A DNA stretch of 64,000 nt, taken from NCBI RefSeq assembly GCF_900129445.1, contig NZ_FQVT01000003.1:186001-250000 (forward strand), written 5' to 3'. Shown here piece by piece: positions 51,168-61,021 of the stretch. The position numbers and the translations under genes were made by a program. The notes beneath the pieces were generated by a model. That model worked only from the letters and a program-made list of their open reading frames with translations. It searched no databases and was not told the DNA's origin. This DNA is from Salegentibacter echinorum (lineage in GTDB: Bacteria > Bacteroidota > Bacteroidia > Flavobacteriales > Flavobacteriaceae). Positions within the stretch are counted from its first letter, which is position 1. Each line of letters begins with the position of its first letter.

Positions 51168-52031
51168 ATGGCATTTTTTTCTATCATTACACCCGTTTAT
51201 AATAATTCTAAAAGTATTGGGAATACTATTTCCTCTATTCTGGCTCAAAATTTTGAAGACTGGGAGCTTATATTGGTAGATGACGGTTCTAAGGATAATC
51301 TCCTGGCAGCATTGGAACCTTTCTTAGGTGATGTGCGCATTAAACTTCTTGAACAGGAAAATAAGGGAGTGGCTCGTGCGCGTAATAATGGCGTAGCTAA
51401 AGCAACGGGTAATTTTATTACATTTTTAGATAGCGATGATGAGGTGGAAACTAATTGGTTAAAAGATTTTAAAGAGCTTATTGAACAAGCTGCAAATATT
51501 GGGTATGTGAGTTGTGGTTTTTTTAGAAACGGAAAAAAAACCCTTCCAAAACTAAATAAAGCGATTTCACCTGCAAAGTATGCTTCGTTGGCCGGCACCT
51601 TTGCGTTAAGAAAGGATATTTTCCTGGAAATAGGTGGGTATGATGATGTTTTAAAGCAAAGTGAAAATTGGGAAATGACAGCAAGAGCTTTAGAATATTG
51701 CAAAAATAATAATCTGGCTATTGCCCATACCGATAACCTTAATTTTAATTATGAAAATTATCCCACAGCCGCCCAAACCCGGTTAAGAGACGAATATAGA
51801 GGCGATGCAACCTATCATTTATATAAAAAATATCTGAACGGCGGTGTGCTTCACTTTAGAAAAGACGATTTGCTGCTTTCTTCGGCAGTAAATTATACAA
51901 GAGCTGGAAAGTTCAAAAAAAGTCGAAAGGTTTTTTATGAAAATTTTAAAAAGAATCCTTCCCCCGGGAGCTTCCTTAAGCTTATATTATTTAAAATTCC
52001 TTTTTTAAGAAGGAAAAAATGGATGAGGTAA
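51168..52031 (+). CDS. Glycosyltransferase family 2
   Basis: 287 residues, inverting GT-A enzyme: FFSIITPVYNNSKSI at the start, ILVDDGSKDN, ARNNGVAKATGNFITFLDSDDE with the metal-binding DSDD, and FALRKDIFLEIGGYDDVLKQSENWEM with the catalytic-base region. No membrane helices, so it acts at the cytoplasmic face on the lipid-linked glycan. It starts 10 bases after the putative Leg transferase. Donor and acceptor unknown. Confidence 0.88.
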   Translation: MAFFSIITPVYNNSKSIGNTISSILAQNFEDWELILVDDGSKDNLLAALEPFLGDVRIKLLEQENKGVARARNNGVAKATGNFITFLDSDDEVETNWLKDFKELIEQAANIGYVSCGFFRNGKKTLPKLNKAISPAKYASLAGTFALRKDIFLEIGGYDDVLKQSENWEMTARALEYCKNNNLAIAHTDNLNFNYENYPTAAQTRLRDEYRGDATYHLYKKYLNGGVLHFRKDDLLLSSAVNYTRAGKFKKSRKVFYENFKKNPSPGSFLKLILFKIPFLRRKKWMR

Positions 52032-52041
52032 ATAAATTATT

Positions 52042-53184
52042 ATGCAGAAAAAGAAAATACTGTTTGTACTGGATACCCTTCAGGGATCGGGAGCTGAAAG
52101 GAGTCTGGTAGAAATAGCTATTCGTTTTAAAAAACATATTCCGGTATTTGTAAACATTTATGAAGGTGATTTGCTCACACCAATATTAGAAAAACATGGG
52201 GTTAAATACTACTCATTAGATGTACCAATGGAACGAAATTTTAAAATTGCAAGAGCAAGACTGGAAGAGGTTTATAAAATTGAACAACCGGATATTATTC
52301 ATTCTACCTTGTTCAAATCTGATGCTGTCACTAGGTTATTAAAGAAAAAATATGATGTATTTCTAATAAACAGTTATGTAAATAATAATTATAATCCATT
52401 AAGGTTTAAAAAATTAGATTTTGTGCAGGGTGTAAAAATGCGAATGGTACAATTATATGATGCGATAACTGCCCGTAAGGTCGATTTTTTTATTTCAAAT
52501 TCAGAAACTATAAAAGAGGCTAAGTCTAAAGCTACCATGACTTCTACAGAAAAAATAAAAGTAATTTACAGGGGGAGGGATACTAGCAGGTTTGTAAGTG
52601 AGGATCATACAAATGAGGATTTGAAAAAAGAGATGGGACTCGATAATAAATTGGTGCTTTTAAATGTAAGCCGTTTAATAGAGCGGAAAGGACAAATGGA
52701 TCTTATTAATGCTATGCCTAATATTGTTAAAGAGCATCCAAATGTAAAATTATTAATTGCCGGCCATGGCAACTTCAAGGATAAACTGGAAGAACGAATA
52801 AATGAACTTCAATTAAATGATTATGTAAGTCTTTTGGGAAGGAGACGAGATGTGCCAAATCTATTGGAACTTTCAGATGTTTTTGTGTTTTCTTCCTATT
52901 TTGAAGGTTTACCGGGTGCTTTAATTGAGGCTATGTTAGCAGAAAAGTTAATCGTATGTTCTAATATTCCTGAAAATATGGAATGTGTAGATAGTGATTC
53001 TGCCATTATTTTTAAAAGGGGCGATGTGAAAGATATGGGAGATAAAGTAAACTTTGCGATTAAAAATAGCCACGATTTAAACCAGCTTCCAAAAACGGCT
53101 AGAAAGGTTGCCAAAGAAAAATTCGATATAGAAAAGATAGCAGAAACCTATGAGAGGTGCTATGATGAAATTTTAGGCGTTTAA
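52042..53184 (+). CDS. Glycosyltransferase family 4
   Basis: 380 residues, retaining GT-B enzyme. N-terminal LFVLDTLQGSGAERSLVEIA binds the acceptor side. The C-terminal donor domain has LLNVSRLIERKGQMDLINAM, LLIAGHGN, DVFVFSSYFEGLPGALIEAM (the E-x7-E motif) and KFDIEKIAETYERCYDEIL. It shares the segment KVIYRGRD and overall layout with the GT4 at 57968, so the two look like paralogues. Follows the GT2 gene by 10 bases and ends the operon before an IS remnant. Confidence 0.9.
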   Translation: MQKKKILFVLDTLQGSGAERSLVEIAIRFKKHIPVFVNIYEGDLLTPILEKHGVKYYSLDVPMERNFKIARARLEEVYKIEQPDIIHSTLFKSDAVTRLLKKKYDVFLINSYVNNNYNPLRFKKLDFVQGVKMRMVQLYDAITARKVDFFISNSETIKEAKSKATMTSTEKIKVIYRGRDTSRFVSEDHTNEDLKKEMGLDNKLVLLNVSRLIERKGQMDLINAMPNIVKEHPNVKLLIAGHGNFKDKLEERINELQLNDYVSLLGRRRDVPNLLELSDVFVFSSYFEGLPGALIEAMLAEKLIVCSNIPENMECVDSDSAIIFKRGDVKDMGDKVNFAIKNSHDLNQLPKTARKVAKEKFDIEKIAETYERCYDEILGV

Positions 53185-53285
53185 ATATGAGTGTTTTTTA
53201 AGGTATTCAAGTTACGCACCTAATTTTAGTTGCATACCTATTGGTATTTTTAGGATGCGGATTGATTAGGATTAGTAAATTAGTA

Positions 53286-53369
53286 ATTATCATCCTCACA
53301 CCCGTTTGCTTCCTTAAAGAAGATCTCTATCGTCCACCTAATGCTGTAGGTTTCCACAAGCTCTAAATT
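53286..53369 (-). pseudogene. Remnant of an IS4-type DDE transposase
   Basis: On the minus strand 28 codons read with the sequence LVETYSIRWTIEIFFKEANG in the middle. Y-x2-R-x3-E and the FFKE segment are the C-terminal catalytic signature of IS4-superfamily transposases. Stops and frame loss occur on both sides, so only a fossil remains. The surrounding 328-base gap between the GT4 and MBOAT genes has no other coding sequence. Confidence 0.7.
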
Positions 53370-53478
53370 TCATTCATTTTAAAATAATTTATTCTTATTC
53401 TCGTGACCTCAAAAATTTCGAAAGAAATAACAAGAAGAATTATGCCTAAAAAAATGTTATAATTTTTAAATAAAATTT

Positions 53479-53486
53479 TAATTTTG
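53479..53486 (+). promoter_or_regulatory. Predicted -7 box of the MBOAT operon
   Basis: TAATTTTG is an exact TAnnTTTG match 27 bases before the TTG start at 53513. No TTG at the ideal -33 position. Confidence 0.45.
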
Positions 53487-53512
53487 TCAATTCAATCTTA
53501 AAATAGTCCCAA

Positions 53513-54961
53513 TTGCTTTTTAATTCGTTAGATTTTGCTGTATTTCTTCCAGTAGTATTTGTCTTGTACTGGCTCTTAAAGAAAAATCTTAAATATCAAA
53601 ATATTCTTGTTCTTTTAGCAAGTTATTTTTTCTACGGCTGGTGGGATTGGCGATTTTTAAGTTTAATTGTTTTTAGTACTATAGTGGACTTTACTATAGG
53701 TTTGGCTTTGGACAAAACCGAAAATTTTAGAAAAAGGAAGTATTTATTATGGGGTAGTCTTTTTGCAAATCTTGGCATATTGGGCGTATTTAAATATTTT
53801 AACTTCTTTATAGATAATGTATCTAGTGCTTTCAGTTTTTTTGGTACCGATTGGAGCATGAGTTCATTAAATATTATATTACCGGTTGGGATAAGTTTTT
53901 ATACGTTTCAAACGCTTAGCTATACTATAGATGTTTACAAGAGGAAATTAGAGCCTACCAAAAATATTATCACCTTTGCCGCCTTTGTTAGTTTCTTTCC
54001 CCAACTGGTAGCGGGACCTATAGAAAGAGCCACTAATTTACTTCCCCAATTTAAAAAGAATAGACATTTTAATTATGAGGAGGCTACAGATGGTATTCGC
54101 CAAATTTTATGGGGCTTATTTAAAAAAATGGTAATCGCAGATAATTGTGCGTTATATGCAAATTATATTTTTGAAAACTCCGCCTCTCTTTCAGGCAGCA
54201 CTCAACTTTTGGGTGCGCTTTTTTTTACTTTTCAAATTTATGGCGATTTTTCGGGTTATTCAGATATAGCCATTGGTACAGCTAGACTTTTTGGCTTCAA
54301 TCTAATGCAAAATTTTGCTTTTCCTTATTTCTCGAGAGATATTGCCGAATTCTGGAGGCGTTGGCACATTTCTCTTTCTACCTGGTTTCGGGATTATCTT
54401 TATATTCCACTTGGAGGGAGCAGGGGCGGCACCAGTATGAAAATAAGAAATACCTTTTTTATCTTTGTAGTAAGTGGTTTTTGGCACGGGGCTAGTTGGA
54501 CATTTATAATATGGGGGGCGCTCAATGCTGCCTATTTTCTACCTCTGTTACTTAGCGGCAAAAACAGACAAAACATGGATATTGTGGCTAAGGGAAAGTT
54601 ATTCCCGGCTGCAAAGGAAGTTTTAAAGATTGTGGTGACCTTTTCACTAACAGTCTTAGCCTGGATATTTTTTAGAGTAGAAGACACCCCTCATGCAATT
54701 GCTATTATAGGCGATATCTTTTCCAAATCAATATTTACCATCCCTTATTACCCGGGTCTGGGTTTAGCAAAAAGTACTTTTATTCTACTTTTTTTATTTA
54801 TTGTTATAGAATGGTTTGGAAGGGAACATCAATTCGCTATACAGAACTTATCTAAGGTTCGCTCGCTAACTTTAAGGTGGGTTTCATATAGTTTTCTTGC
54901 TTTTCTTATAGGAATGTATATGTTTACCGACAAATCTCAATTTATATATTTTGACTTCTAA
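53513..54961 (+). CDS. MBOAT-family O-acyltransferase (AlgI-like)
   Basis: 482 residues with about 10-11 membrane helices. It would move acyl groups, usually acetyl, from the cytoplasm to a surface glycan. Diagnostic segments are FFPQLVAGPIERATNLLPQF, FWRRWHISLSTWFRDYLY with IPLGGSRGG, and the active-site histidine in VVSGFWHGASWTF. The start is TTG at 53513 (LLFNSLDFAVFLP). Its stop lies one base before the start codon of the SGNH gene, as in AlgI/AlgJ-type pairs. Confidence 0.93.
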   Translation: MLFNSLDFAVFLPVVFVLYWLLKKNLKYQNILVLLASYFFYGWWDWRFLSLIVFSTIVDFTIGLALDKTENFRKRKYLLWGSLFANLGILGVFKYFNFFIDNVSSAFSFFGTDWSMSSLNIILPVGISFYTFQTLSYTIDVYKRKLEPTKNIITFAAFVSFFPQLVAGPIERATNLLPQFKKNRHFNYEEATDGIRQILWGLFKKMVIADNCALYANYIFENSASLSGSTQLLGALFFTFQIYGDFSGYSDIAIGTARLFGFNLMQNFAFPYFSRDIAEFWRRWHISLSTWFRDYLYIPLGGSRGGTSMKIRNTFFIFVVSGFWHGASWTFIIWGALNAAYFLPLLLSGKNRQNMDIVAKGKLFPAAKEVLKIVVTFSLTVLAWIFFRVEDTPHAIAIIGDIFSKSIFTIPYYPGLGLAKSTFILLFLFIVIEWFGREHQFAIQNLSKVRSLTLRWVSYSFLAFLIGMYMFTDKSQFIYFDF

Positions 54962-54962
54962 T

Positions 54963-55874
54963 ATGAAAAAATTTCTAAAAAAACTCTTACTTTTTTTAGT
55001 GATCACTTCCTGTTTTTATACTTTATTAATAGGTTTTTGGGGATATTACGTCCCGGCTCCTTTAAGAAGAAATTTAATTTATAATCCTCAAGAAGGTTAT
55101 TTGGATAAAAAGCTTTCCGAAATTGAAAAATTTAAGAATGTGGATGTTGTTTTTCTGGGTTCTTCCCATGCGTATAGAGGTTTCGATACCAGAATCTTTA
55201 AAAATCATGATATAAGCAGTTTTAATTTAGGCTCTAGCGCACAAACACACATCCAAACTAAGTACTTACTTAACACCTACTTGAAAAACCTTAGGCCGAA
55301 GTTAGTTATCTATGAAGTGTACCCAGAGATGTTTACTATAGACGGGGTCGAATCTACCATTAATATTGTTTCGGCAACAGATAATATTAATAGTGGAATC
55401 CTAAAGCTACTTTTTCAAACTAAGGATATTAGGAGTTTGAACACCGCTTTATTCTCCCTCTTTGAACCGTCTGACAGTATAGTGATTAACCCCGTATTTT
55501 CGGAAGAGGACTTGTATGTTTCTGGTGGTTTTGTAGAAAAAAAACTAAACTATAATTCGGAAGCCGCAGTTAGAAAGGAATGGAAACCTTTAAAAAAACA
55601 ATTAGCTGCTTTTAAGGAAAATATTAATTTTTTGAAATCGCATAATATTCCTTATTTGTTGGTACAAGCTCCTTACACCTTTGAATATAGTAACTATAAT
55701 AGAATTGAAAAGTTTCTTTCTGAAGATGGAATTTATTATAATTTTAATGATATTGTAGATTTATCTGCTAATAGGGATTTCTACGATGATAGTCATTTGA
55801 ATCAAATTGGTGTTGAGAAATTCAATCGTGAACTTATTAGAATAATTGATAGTCTTGAACTGTTAAAAGAATAA
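54963..55874 (+). CDS. SGNH-fold O-acetyltransferase partner protein
   Basis: About 303 residues. A signal anchor (FLKKLLLFLVITSCFYTLLIG) places the rest in the periplasm. SGNH-type residues are the serine in VFLGSSHAYRGFD, an N in FNLGSSAQTH, and the Asp-x-x-His in YDDSHLNQIG near the C-terminus. Proteins of this kind act with an MBOAT protein to O-acetylate polysaccharides (AlgJ/AlgX, DltD roles). ATG 54963 is preferred over TTG 54951. A 290-base AT-rich gap without genes follows. Confidence 0.8.
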   Translation: MKKFLKKLLLFLVITSCFYTLLIGFWGYYVPAPLRRNLIYNPQEGYLDKKLSEIEKFKNVDVVFLGSSHAYRGFDTRIFKNHDISSFNLGSSAQTHIQTKYLLNTYLKNLRPKLVIYEVYPEMFTIDGVESTINIVSATDNINSGILKLLFQTKDIRSLNTALFSLFEPSDSIVINPVFSEEDLYVSGGFVEKKLNYNSEAAVRKEWKPLKKQLAAFKENINFLKSHNIPYLLVQAPYTFEYSNYNRIEKFLSEDGIYYNFNDIVDLSANRDFYDDSHLNQIGVEKFNRELIRIIDSLELLKE

Positions 55875-56164
55875 TGTTGAATCAGAATAGGTAATTTATA
55901 ATATTTCAAGTATAATTGTTTCTTGTAAGAAAATATAAACTTTAATTAAAGAGCGATGTACTTAGAAAACGTAGTATTATTTTGAAAGTAGCTGACTTTT
56001 AGCGCTTTTGAAGAATAAAAAAAGGATTTTATTAAGATGCTTATACAATTTCGAACTAATAGCAAGTGTAAAACGTTTATTTTAAGGAGCATAAATAGAG
56101 TGTTTATACGTATAACTCATTTTAATTATATTAATTCATTCATTTCTTTTAACTGTAACTATTT

Positions 56165-57046
56165 ATGAGATCTTTTATTTATAAATTTCTAAGTAAAATT
56201 GATAAGTTCACGGGATCTTCGGCAGATAATCGGCTTCGGGTATTAGCTTATCATACGGTACCAGATCAAACAGCCTTTGAAAAACAATTGGAATTTATTT
56301 CTTATAATTATAATGTTATTGGAATTTCAGAATTGAAAGATCATTTTATTAATTCCACTCCTCTTCCTACAAAACCTTTATTAATAACATTCGATGATGG
56401 GGATATTAGTGTCTATGAAAATGGTTTGCCTGCTTTGCAAGCCTACAACTTTCCTGCTGTACTTTTTATCATTACAGGTTTAATTAATACCTCTAAATTA
56501 TTTTGGTGCAGACACGTTGAAGTCGTTTATAAGAAGAATGGAGCTTCTTATGCCGAGGCCAGGGCGAAAGTTGGAGAATTAAAATCAATTTCCAATTATG
56601 AGCGAACGGCATATCTGGATAGCCTGGAAGAAATCCAGGCCAGACAACTTTCTGTAAAAGAACTTCATAGCCTGGAGAAAGGTAATGTAATAGCGGCTAA
56701 CCACACTCACACGCATCCCATGGTAGATAAATGCACTAAAAAAGAAATAGAGCAAGAATTGAAGCATAGCCGTATAAAGTTTAAAGAGTGGGAGTTGGAA
56801 GGATATAGTGTTTTTGCATACCCCAATGGTAATTGGGATGTACAAACCGAAAATATTCTGGAAGATGAGGGGGTGGAAATGGCTTTTTTATTCGATCATA
56901 AAATCAATAAAAAAAATATGAACCCAATGCGTATTTCACGTATTAGGGTGGACACAGATTTGGAATTAAATGAATTCAAAGTGAAAGTTTCAGGTTTACA
57001 TATTAATTTAATGTTATTAAGACAAAAAATTGGACAAAAACAATAG
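56165..57046 (+). CDS. NodB-like polysaccharide deacetylase
   Basis: 293 residues with the carbohydrate esterase 4 motifs LLITFDDGD (catalytic and metal Asp), HTHTHP (metal histidines) and VFAYPNGNWD. RVLAYHTVPDQTAFEKQLEFI precedes the domain, as in Bacteroidota glycan-locus members. No signal peptide is evident, so it may act on a cytoplasmic lipid-linked intermediate, removing an N-acetyl group. It overlaps the following GNAT gene by 17 bases, hinting that the freed amine is then acylated. Confidence 0.87.
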   Translation: MRSFIYKFLSKIDKFTGSSADNRLRVLAYHTVPDQTAFEKQLEFISYNYNVIGISELKDHFINSTPLPTKPLLITFDDGDISVYENGLPALQAYNFPAVLFIITGLINTSKLFWCRHVEVVYKKNGASYAEARAKVGELKSISNYERTAYLDSLEEIQARQLSVKELHSLEKGNVIAANHTHTHPMVDKCTKKEIEQELKHSRIKFKEWELEGYSVFAYPNGNWDVQTENILEDEGVEMAFLFDHKINKKNMNPMRISRIRVDTDLELNEFKVKVSGLHINLMLLRQKIGQKQ

Positions 57047-57929
57047 TACTATAAAATTTAGAGAAATTGATTATTCTAAAGATATTTCTGAGATAAATGA
57101 ACTTTTTAGTATTGGTTTGGGAAGCCACCACAACAAAAAAACATTTGTTTGGAAACATATTGAAAATCCTTTTGGGCGATCATTCGGTTTACTCGCTTGC
57201 GATGCCGATAAAATTGTAGGGGTACGCATGTTTATGAAATGGGAATTAACAGGCGAAGGAAAGACTATAAAAGCAATTAGACCCGTGGATACACTTACCC
57301 ATCCAGAATATCGAGGCAGAGGTATTTTTAAGGAATTAACCCTATGCGGTCTGGAAAAATATAAAACACATTATGATCTGGTTTTTAATACCCCAAATGC
57401 AAATAGTTTGCCCGGTAATTTAAAGATGGGGTGGAGTATATGTACTCAAAAATTGGATTATAAAATGGCTCTGGTAACACCCTATTTTGGAAAAACGAAC
57501 TTCAATTTGATAAAAATCGATGATTTTGTGCAACTGGAGAAAAATGATGTGAATAATACTGTAATAACTACCTTTCCATCAGAGTCCTTTATTAAATGGA
57601 GGTATAAGGATGATTTATACGAAATAGCAAAAATAATTGTTGAAGAAAGAATTATTTATATAATCTATAAGACCCAAAATCACAGAGGGATTAAATTTAA
57701 TTTGATTGAAAAAATTATCGGCGACTCCCTCTATTTTAAACAGGCTCTTAAAATTTTAGCTGCCAAAACCCATATTTTCTTCATTTACTATTTAGAAAAT
57801 AAATTCACAAAATTTCGCTTTTTACTCAGTAGTAAAAGAAATGAGGCGGTGATCGTTTACAATAAAGATCGCTATCGTGTTAATGATAAAATATGTTTTA
57901 CTTTGGGAGATTTGGAGGCCAGCTTATAA
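57030..57929 (+). CDS. GNAT-family acyltransferase, copy 1
   Basis: 299 residues. The N-terminal GNAT domain shows IKFREIDYSKDISEINELF, FVWKHIENPFGRS, IVGVRMFMKW, the acetyl-CoA segment IRPVDTLTHPEYRGRGIFKEL and FNTPNANSLPGNLKMGW. The last 150 residues form a second, less clear domain. It is paralogous to the truncated gene at 63679. The TTG start lies within the deacetylase gene. A role acylating the amine exposed by the deacetylase is an inference from gene order. Confidence 0.82.
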   Translation: MDKNNSTIKFREIDYSKDISEINELFSIGLGSHHNKKTFVWKHIENPFGRSFGLLACDADKIVGVRMFMKWELTGEGKTIKAIRPVDTLTHPEYRGRGIFKELTLCGLEKYKTHYDLVFNTPNANSLPGNLKMGWSICTQKLDYKMALVTPYFGKTNFNLIKIDDFVQLEKNDVNNTVITTFPSESFIKWRYKDDLYEIAKIIVEERIIYIIYKTQNHRGIKFNLIEKIIGDSLYFKQALKILAAKTHIFFIYYLENKFTKFRFLLSSKRNEAVIVYNKDRYRVNDKICFTLGDLEASL

Positions 57930-57967
57930 TTTTTAAATGAAGGCTAATTGAAAAAAAGAATATTTTT

Positions 57968-59098
57968 ATGAAGGTAATAATTGTGATAAATACTTTAGGA
58001 TCGGGAGGTGCTGAACGATCTATGGTGGAATTGGCTAAATTTCTTCATGCTAAAAATAATATTTCTATAAAATTTGTATGTCTGGAACATAGAAAAATTG
58101 GAATTGAAAAGGAAGTAACATCTTTTGGTATTCCGGTTATATTTTTTGAAAAATCTGGCGGTTATTTTGCTAAAACAAAATATTTGGTGGAAGTACTAAA
58201 ACAAGAAGCCCCCGATATTATCCATTCCTTATTGACAGAATCGAATATTATTACAAGATTATCGCGAAAATTTTATTCAAAAGGGAAACTGGTGCAGAGC
58301 CTGGTTAACACCGCTTATTCCGAAGAGCGTAAAAAGGACAATAAACTTTCCTGGCAAAAATTTCAATTAGCAAAACAATTTGATATCTGGACGGCAAGGT
58401 GTACCCCTAATGTGTTTTATCATTCTATTACCAAAGAAGTATTAAAACATTATAAACCCCTTTTTAAAATTCGCGAAAATTATAAAGTTATCTATAGAGG
58501 ACGGGACGAAAATCCTTTCCTGAACATTGGAGACCAGGAAGAAGAACATACTAGATTTACCCTAATAAATTCTGGCAGACAGGAATTTGCTAAAGGTCAA
58601 ATAACTATTTTGAAAGCTCTGTCTTATCTTAGGGAAAAATATGGCTATACAAATATAAAATTTCAGTTATTGGGTCGTCAAGGTGCTTATTCAGATGTTA
58701 TCCAGCAGTATATTGTAGAAAATAAACTTGAAGAGCAAGTTGAAGTACACGGCTTTGTAAACGATGTTCAAAGACGTTTGGTGAAAGCAGATGCGTTTAT
58801 ATTTCCTTCCTATTATGAAGGACTAGGCGGAGCTTTGCTGGAAGCATTCTCAGCTCATTTACCTTGTTTATGTTCAGATTTGCCAGTTTTAAAAGAGGTT
58901 GTGGGAAGTGAGAAAGGAGCCATGTTCTCTCCTCCAGGAGATTTTAAAGCACTAGCCGAAAACATTAAGTTATTGATGGAAAATAAAAAGCTACAGCTTG
59001 AATTGGCAGATTATTCTTTAAATAGATTCCAAAGTAAGTTTAAAATAGATAAAATAAACAATGAAATGCTTAAGATGTATGTGGAACTTCTCGATTAA
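57968..59098 (+). CDS. Glycosyltransferase family 4
   Basis: 376 residues. VINTLGSGGAERSMVELAKFL at the N-terminus, KVIYRGRDENPF linking the two Rossmann domains, FTLINSGRQEFAKGQITILKAL, and the donor-site DAFIFPSYYEGLGGALLEAFSAH with E-x7-E. Likely paralogue of the GT4 at 52042. It is followed 9 bases later by another GT4 gene, giving two consecutive sugar additions. Substrates unknown. Confidence 0.9.
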   Translation: MKVIIVINTLGSGGAERSMVELAKFLHAKNNISIKFVCLEHRKIGIEKEVTSFGIPVIFFEKSGGYFAKTKYLVEVLKQEAPDIIHSLLTESNIITRLSRKFYSKGKLVQSLVNTAYSEERKKDNKLSWQKFQLAKQFDIWTARCTPNVFYHSITKEVLKHYKPLFKIRENYKVIYRGRDENPFLNIGDQEEEHTRFTLINSGRQEFAKGQITILKALSYLREKYGYTNIKFQLLGRQGAYSDVIQQYIVENKLEEQVEVHGFVNDVQRRLVKADAFIFPSYYEGLGGALLEAFSAHLPCLCSDLPVLKEVVGSEKGAMFSPPGDFKALAENIKLLMENKKLQLELADYSLNRFQSKFKIDKINNEMLKMYVELLD

Positions 59099-59107
59099 TG
59101 GTAGGTT

Positions 59108-60220
59108 ATGAAAATACTTCAACTCGTTACCAAACGTCAATATCGGGGAGCAGAAGTTTTTGCGGCCAATTTAAGTGAAGAACTTATTAAGTTGGGTCAC
59201 GAAATAGTTTTTGCGGGATTATATAAAAATAATGACAATATTTTGGAAGTCGAAGACGCCGAAAATCTTGATATTTCTGAAGAAAAAAACACACCCTTAT
59301 CATTATCGCTAATAAGAAGCTTAATTTCCATTGTCAAAAAAACAAAACCCGATATTGTGCAGTGCAATGGCAGTGACACTTTAAAATATATGGTAGCTGC
59401 GAGCTATTTTTTACCAAAGATACCTATCACTTATCGCAATATAAGCACAATAAGTGAATGGATGGGATCTAAAGTAAAACTGCAACTTTATAAAGCGCTC
59501 TTTAACAGGGTAGCTCATGTAAGCTCGGTAGGTTCAGGACCTAGAGAAGATTTAATTTTAACCCTTAATTATCCAAAAAGCAAAACATCTGTACTAAGAA
59601 GGGGGATTCCCGGGGAACAAAAGGAGATAAAGCTTTGTGCTCAAAATCTTAGAAATGAATTAGAGTTTACTCAGGATACAAAAATTGTAATGCATGTAGG
59701 GAATTTTAGTCCCGAAAAAAATCATCGGTTCCTTTTAGACGTATTCCAAAAAATCGCTAAAGATCATGAAAAAATTAAATTGGTTTGTGTTGGCGATGGA
59801 ATAACTTATGATAAAATACAAACGGAGATCCAGGAAAGAAAGCTGGGGGGTATTATACATCTTCTTGGTTTTAAAAAAAATATTCCAGAATTATTGGCCG
59901 GAGCCGATTGTGTGGTATTATCAAGTTTAATAGAAGGGGTTCCGGGAATAATACTTGAAGCTGCGGTGCAAGGAAAACCTTGTGTAGCTTCTAATGTAGG
60001 AGGAGTGAAAGAGGTTTTAATCGATAAAAAAACGGGCTATATAATCGATGATTTTGATGCTGATGTCTTTGCTGATAAAATTAAACAACTTTGTCTAAAC
60101 GATCAGTTGCGTTTTAAATTGGGAGAAAATGCCCAGAAACTGGTGTTTAAAGAATTTAATCCGCTTAAAAATGCTAAGAAATTCGAAGCTTTATATTTAA
60201 AATTAATCAAAGAATCGTAG
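59108..60220 (+). CDS. Glycosyltransferase family 4
   Basis: 370 residues. ILQLVTKRQYRGAEVFAANLSEEL, VMHVGNFSPEKNHRFLLDVF, LVCVGDG and CVVLSSLIEGVPGIILEAAVQGKPCVASNVGG carry the GT-B and E-x7-E donor features. It is not a close relative of its upstream neighbour. A 254-base gap without genes follows. Confidence 0.9.
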   Translation: MKILQLVTKRQYRGAEVFAANLSEELIKLGHEIVFAGLYKNNDNILEVEDAENLDISEEKNTPLSLSLIRSLISIVKKTKPDIVQCNGSDTLKYMVAASYFLPKIPITYRNISTISEWMGSKVKLQLYKALFNRVAHVSSVGSGPREDLILTLNYPKSKTSVLRRGIPGEQKEIKLCAQNLRNELEFTQDTKIVMHVGNFSPEKNHRFLLDVFQKIAKDHEKIKLVCVGDGITYDKIQTEIQERKLGGIIHLLGFKKNIPELLAGADCVVLSSLIEGVPGIILEAAVQGKPCVASNVGGVKEVLIDKKTGYIIDDFDADVFADKIKQLCLNDQLRFKLGENAQKLVFKEFNPLKNAKKFEALYLKLIKES

Positions 60221-60474
60221 TTTTATTATACGCTATCATAGAATGTAGTTCTAAATCTAAAATTTCGACAAATTAGTAGTTAAATCGCGTCAATACAATG
60301 AAATTTTTAAGCCAAAAAGTGTAGAAACAGTGTGGCGAATTAAAAAATCGATGGCTTTACTTAGGTAAATGCTATTCCGGGTAAAGTTGAAGAGACTGGT
60401 TTCAAATTATTAAAACCTCATTATTATACTTTATAACCCCACAATAATTAGTTGTAAAACAAAGCTTAAAATAG

Positions 60475-61020
60475 ATGCAACATAAAAGCCTTTTTTATTT
60501 TTTAAAAAGATTTCCCCAGGTTTCTTATTTAAAACTAAAAGTAATTATTAAATGGTATCTTTTTAAAATTGCAAAAAACTGGGTGATTTTAAATAGAATT
60601 AGTAGAGGAGTAAGACCTGCGATTTGGAAAATGACAGGATGTACTATAGGTAAAAATGTCTCTATTGGATATGATGTTTACTATGATGTTTCAAACGCTT
60701 CCTATATAAAAGTAGAAGATGGAGTATGGATAGCGAGCAGATGCCTAATTCTATGTCATAAAAGAGACTTAACCCAGTATTACTTAGGAGAAGATTATAA
60801 TGGTTTAAGTTATCAAAAAAGTGAGGTAGTTTTAAAAAAAGGCTGTGTAATTGGAATGAATTCTGTTATTATGCCTGGAGTTACCATTGGGGAAGGCGCT
60901 ATTGTAGGAGTTAATTCCCTAGTGGTAAAGGATGTGCCGGCATGGACAATTGCTGTAGGTAACCCGGCAAAAGTGGTAAAAAAAATTGAAAAACGATCTT
61001 TAAATAGAAAAAGCATTTAA
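60475..61020 (+). CDS. Hexapeptide-repeat acyltransferase (WbbJ/LacA-like)
   Basis: 181 residues; left-handed beta helix built from hexapeptides (CTIGKNVSIGYDVYYDV, YIKVEDGVWIASRC, VVLKKGCVIGMNSVIMPGVTIGEGAIVGVNS) ending VPAWTIAVGNPAKVVKKI. The catalytic histidine is probably the one in LCHKRD. A basic, hydrophobic N-terminus (YFLKRFPQVSYLKLKVIIKWYLF) suggests membrane association. It probably O-acetylates a sugar in the cytoplasm, a second acetylation route besides the MBOAT pair. Confidence 0.88.
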   Translation: MQHKSLFYFLKRFPQVSYLKLKVIIKWYLFKIAKNWVILNRISRGVRPAIWKMTGCTIGKNVSIGYDVYYDVSNASYIKVEDGVWIASRCLILCHKRDLTQYYLGEDYNGLSYQKSEVVLKKGCVIGMNSVIMPGVTIGEGAIVGVNSLVVKDVPAWTIAVGNPAKVVKKIEKRSLNRKSI

Positions 61021-61021
61021 G

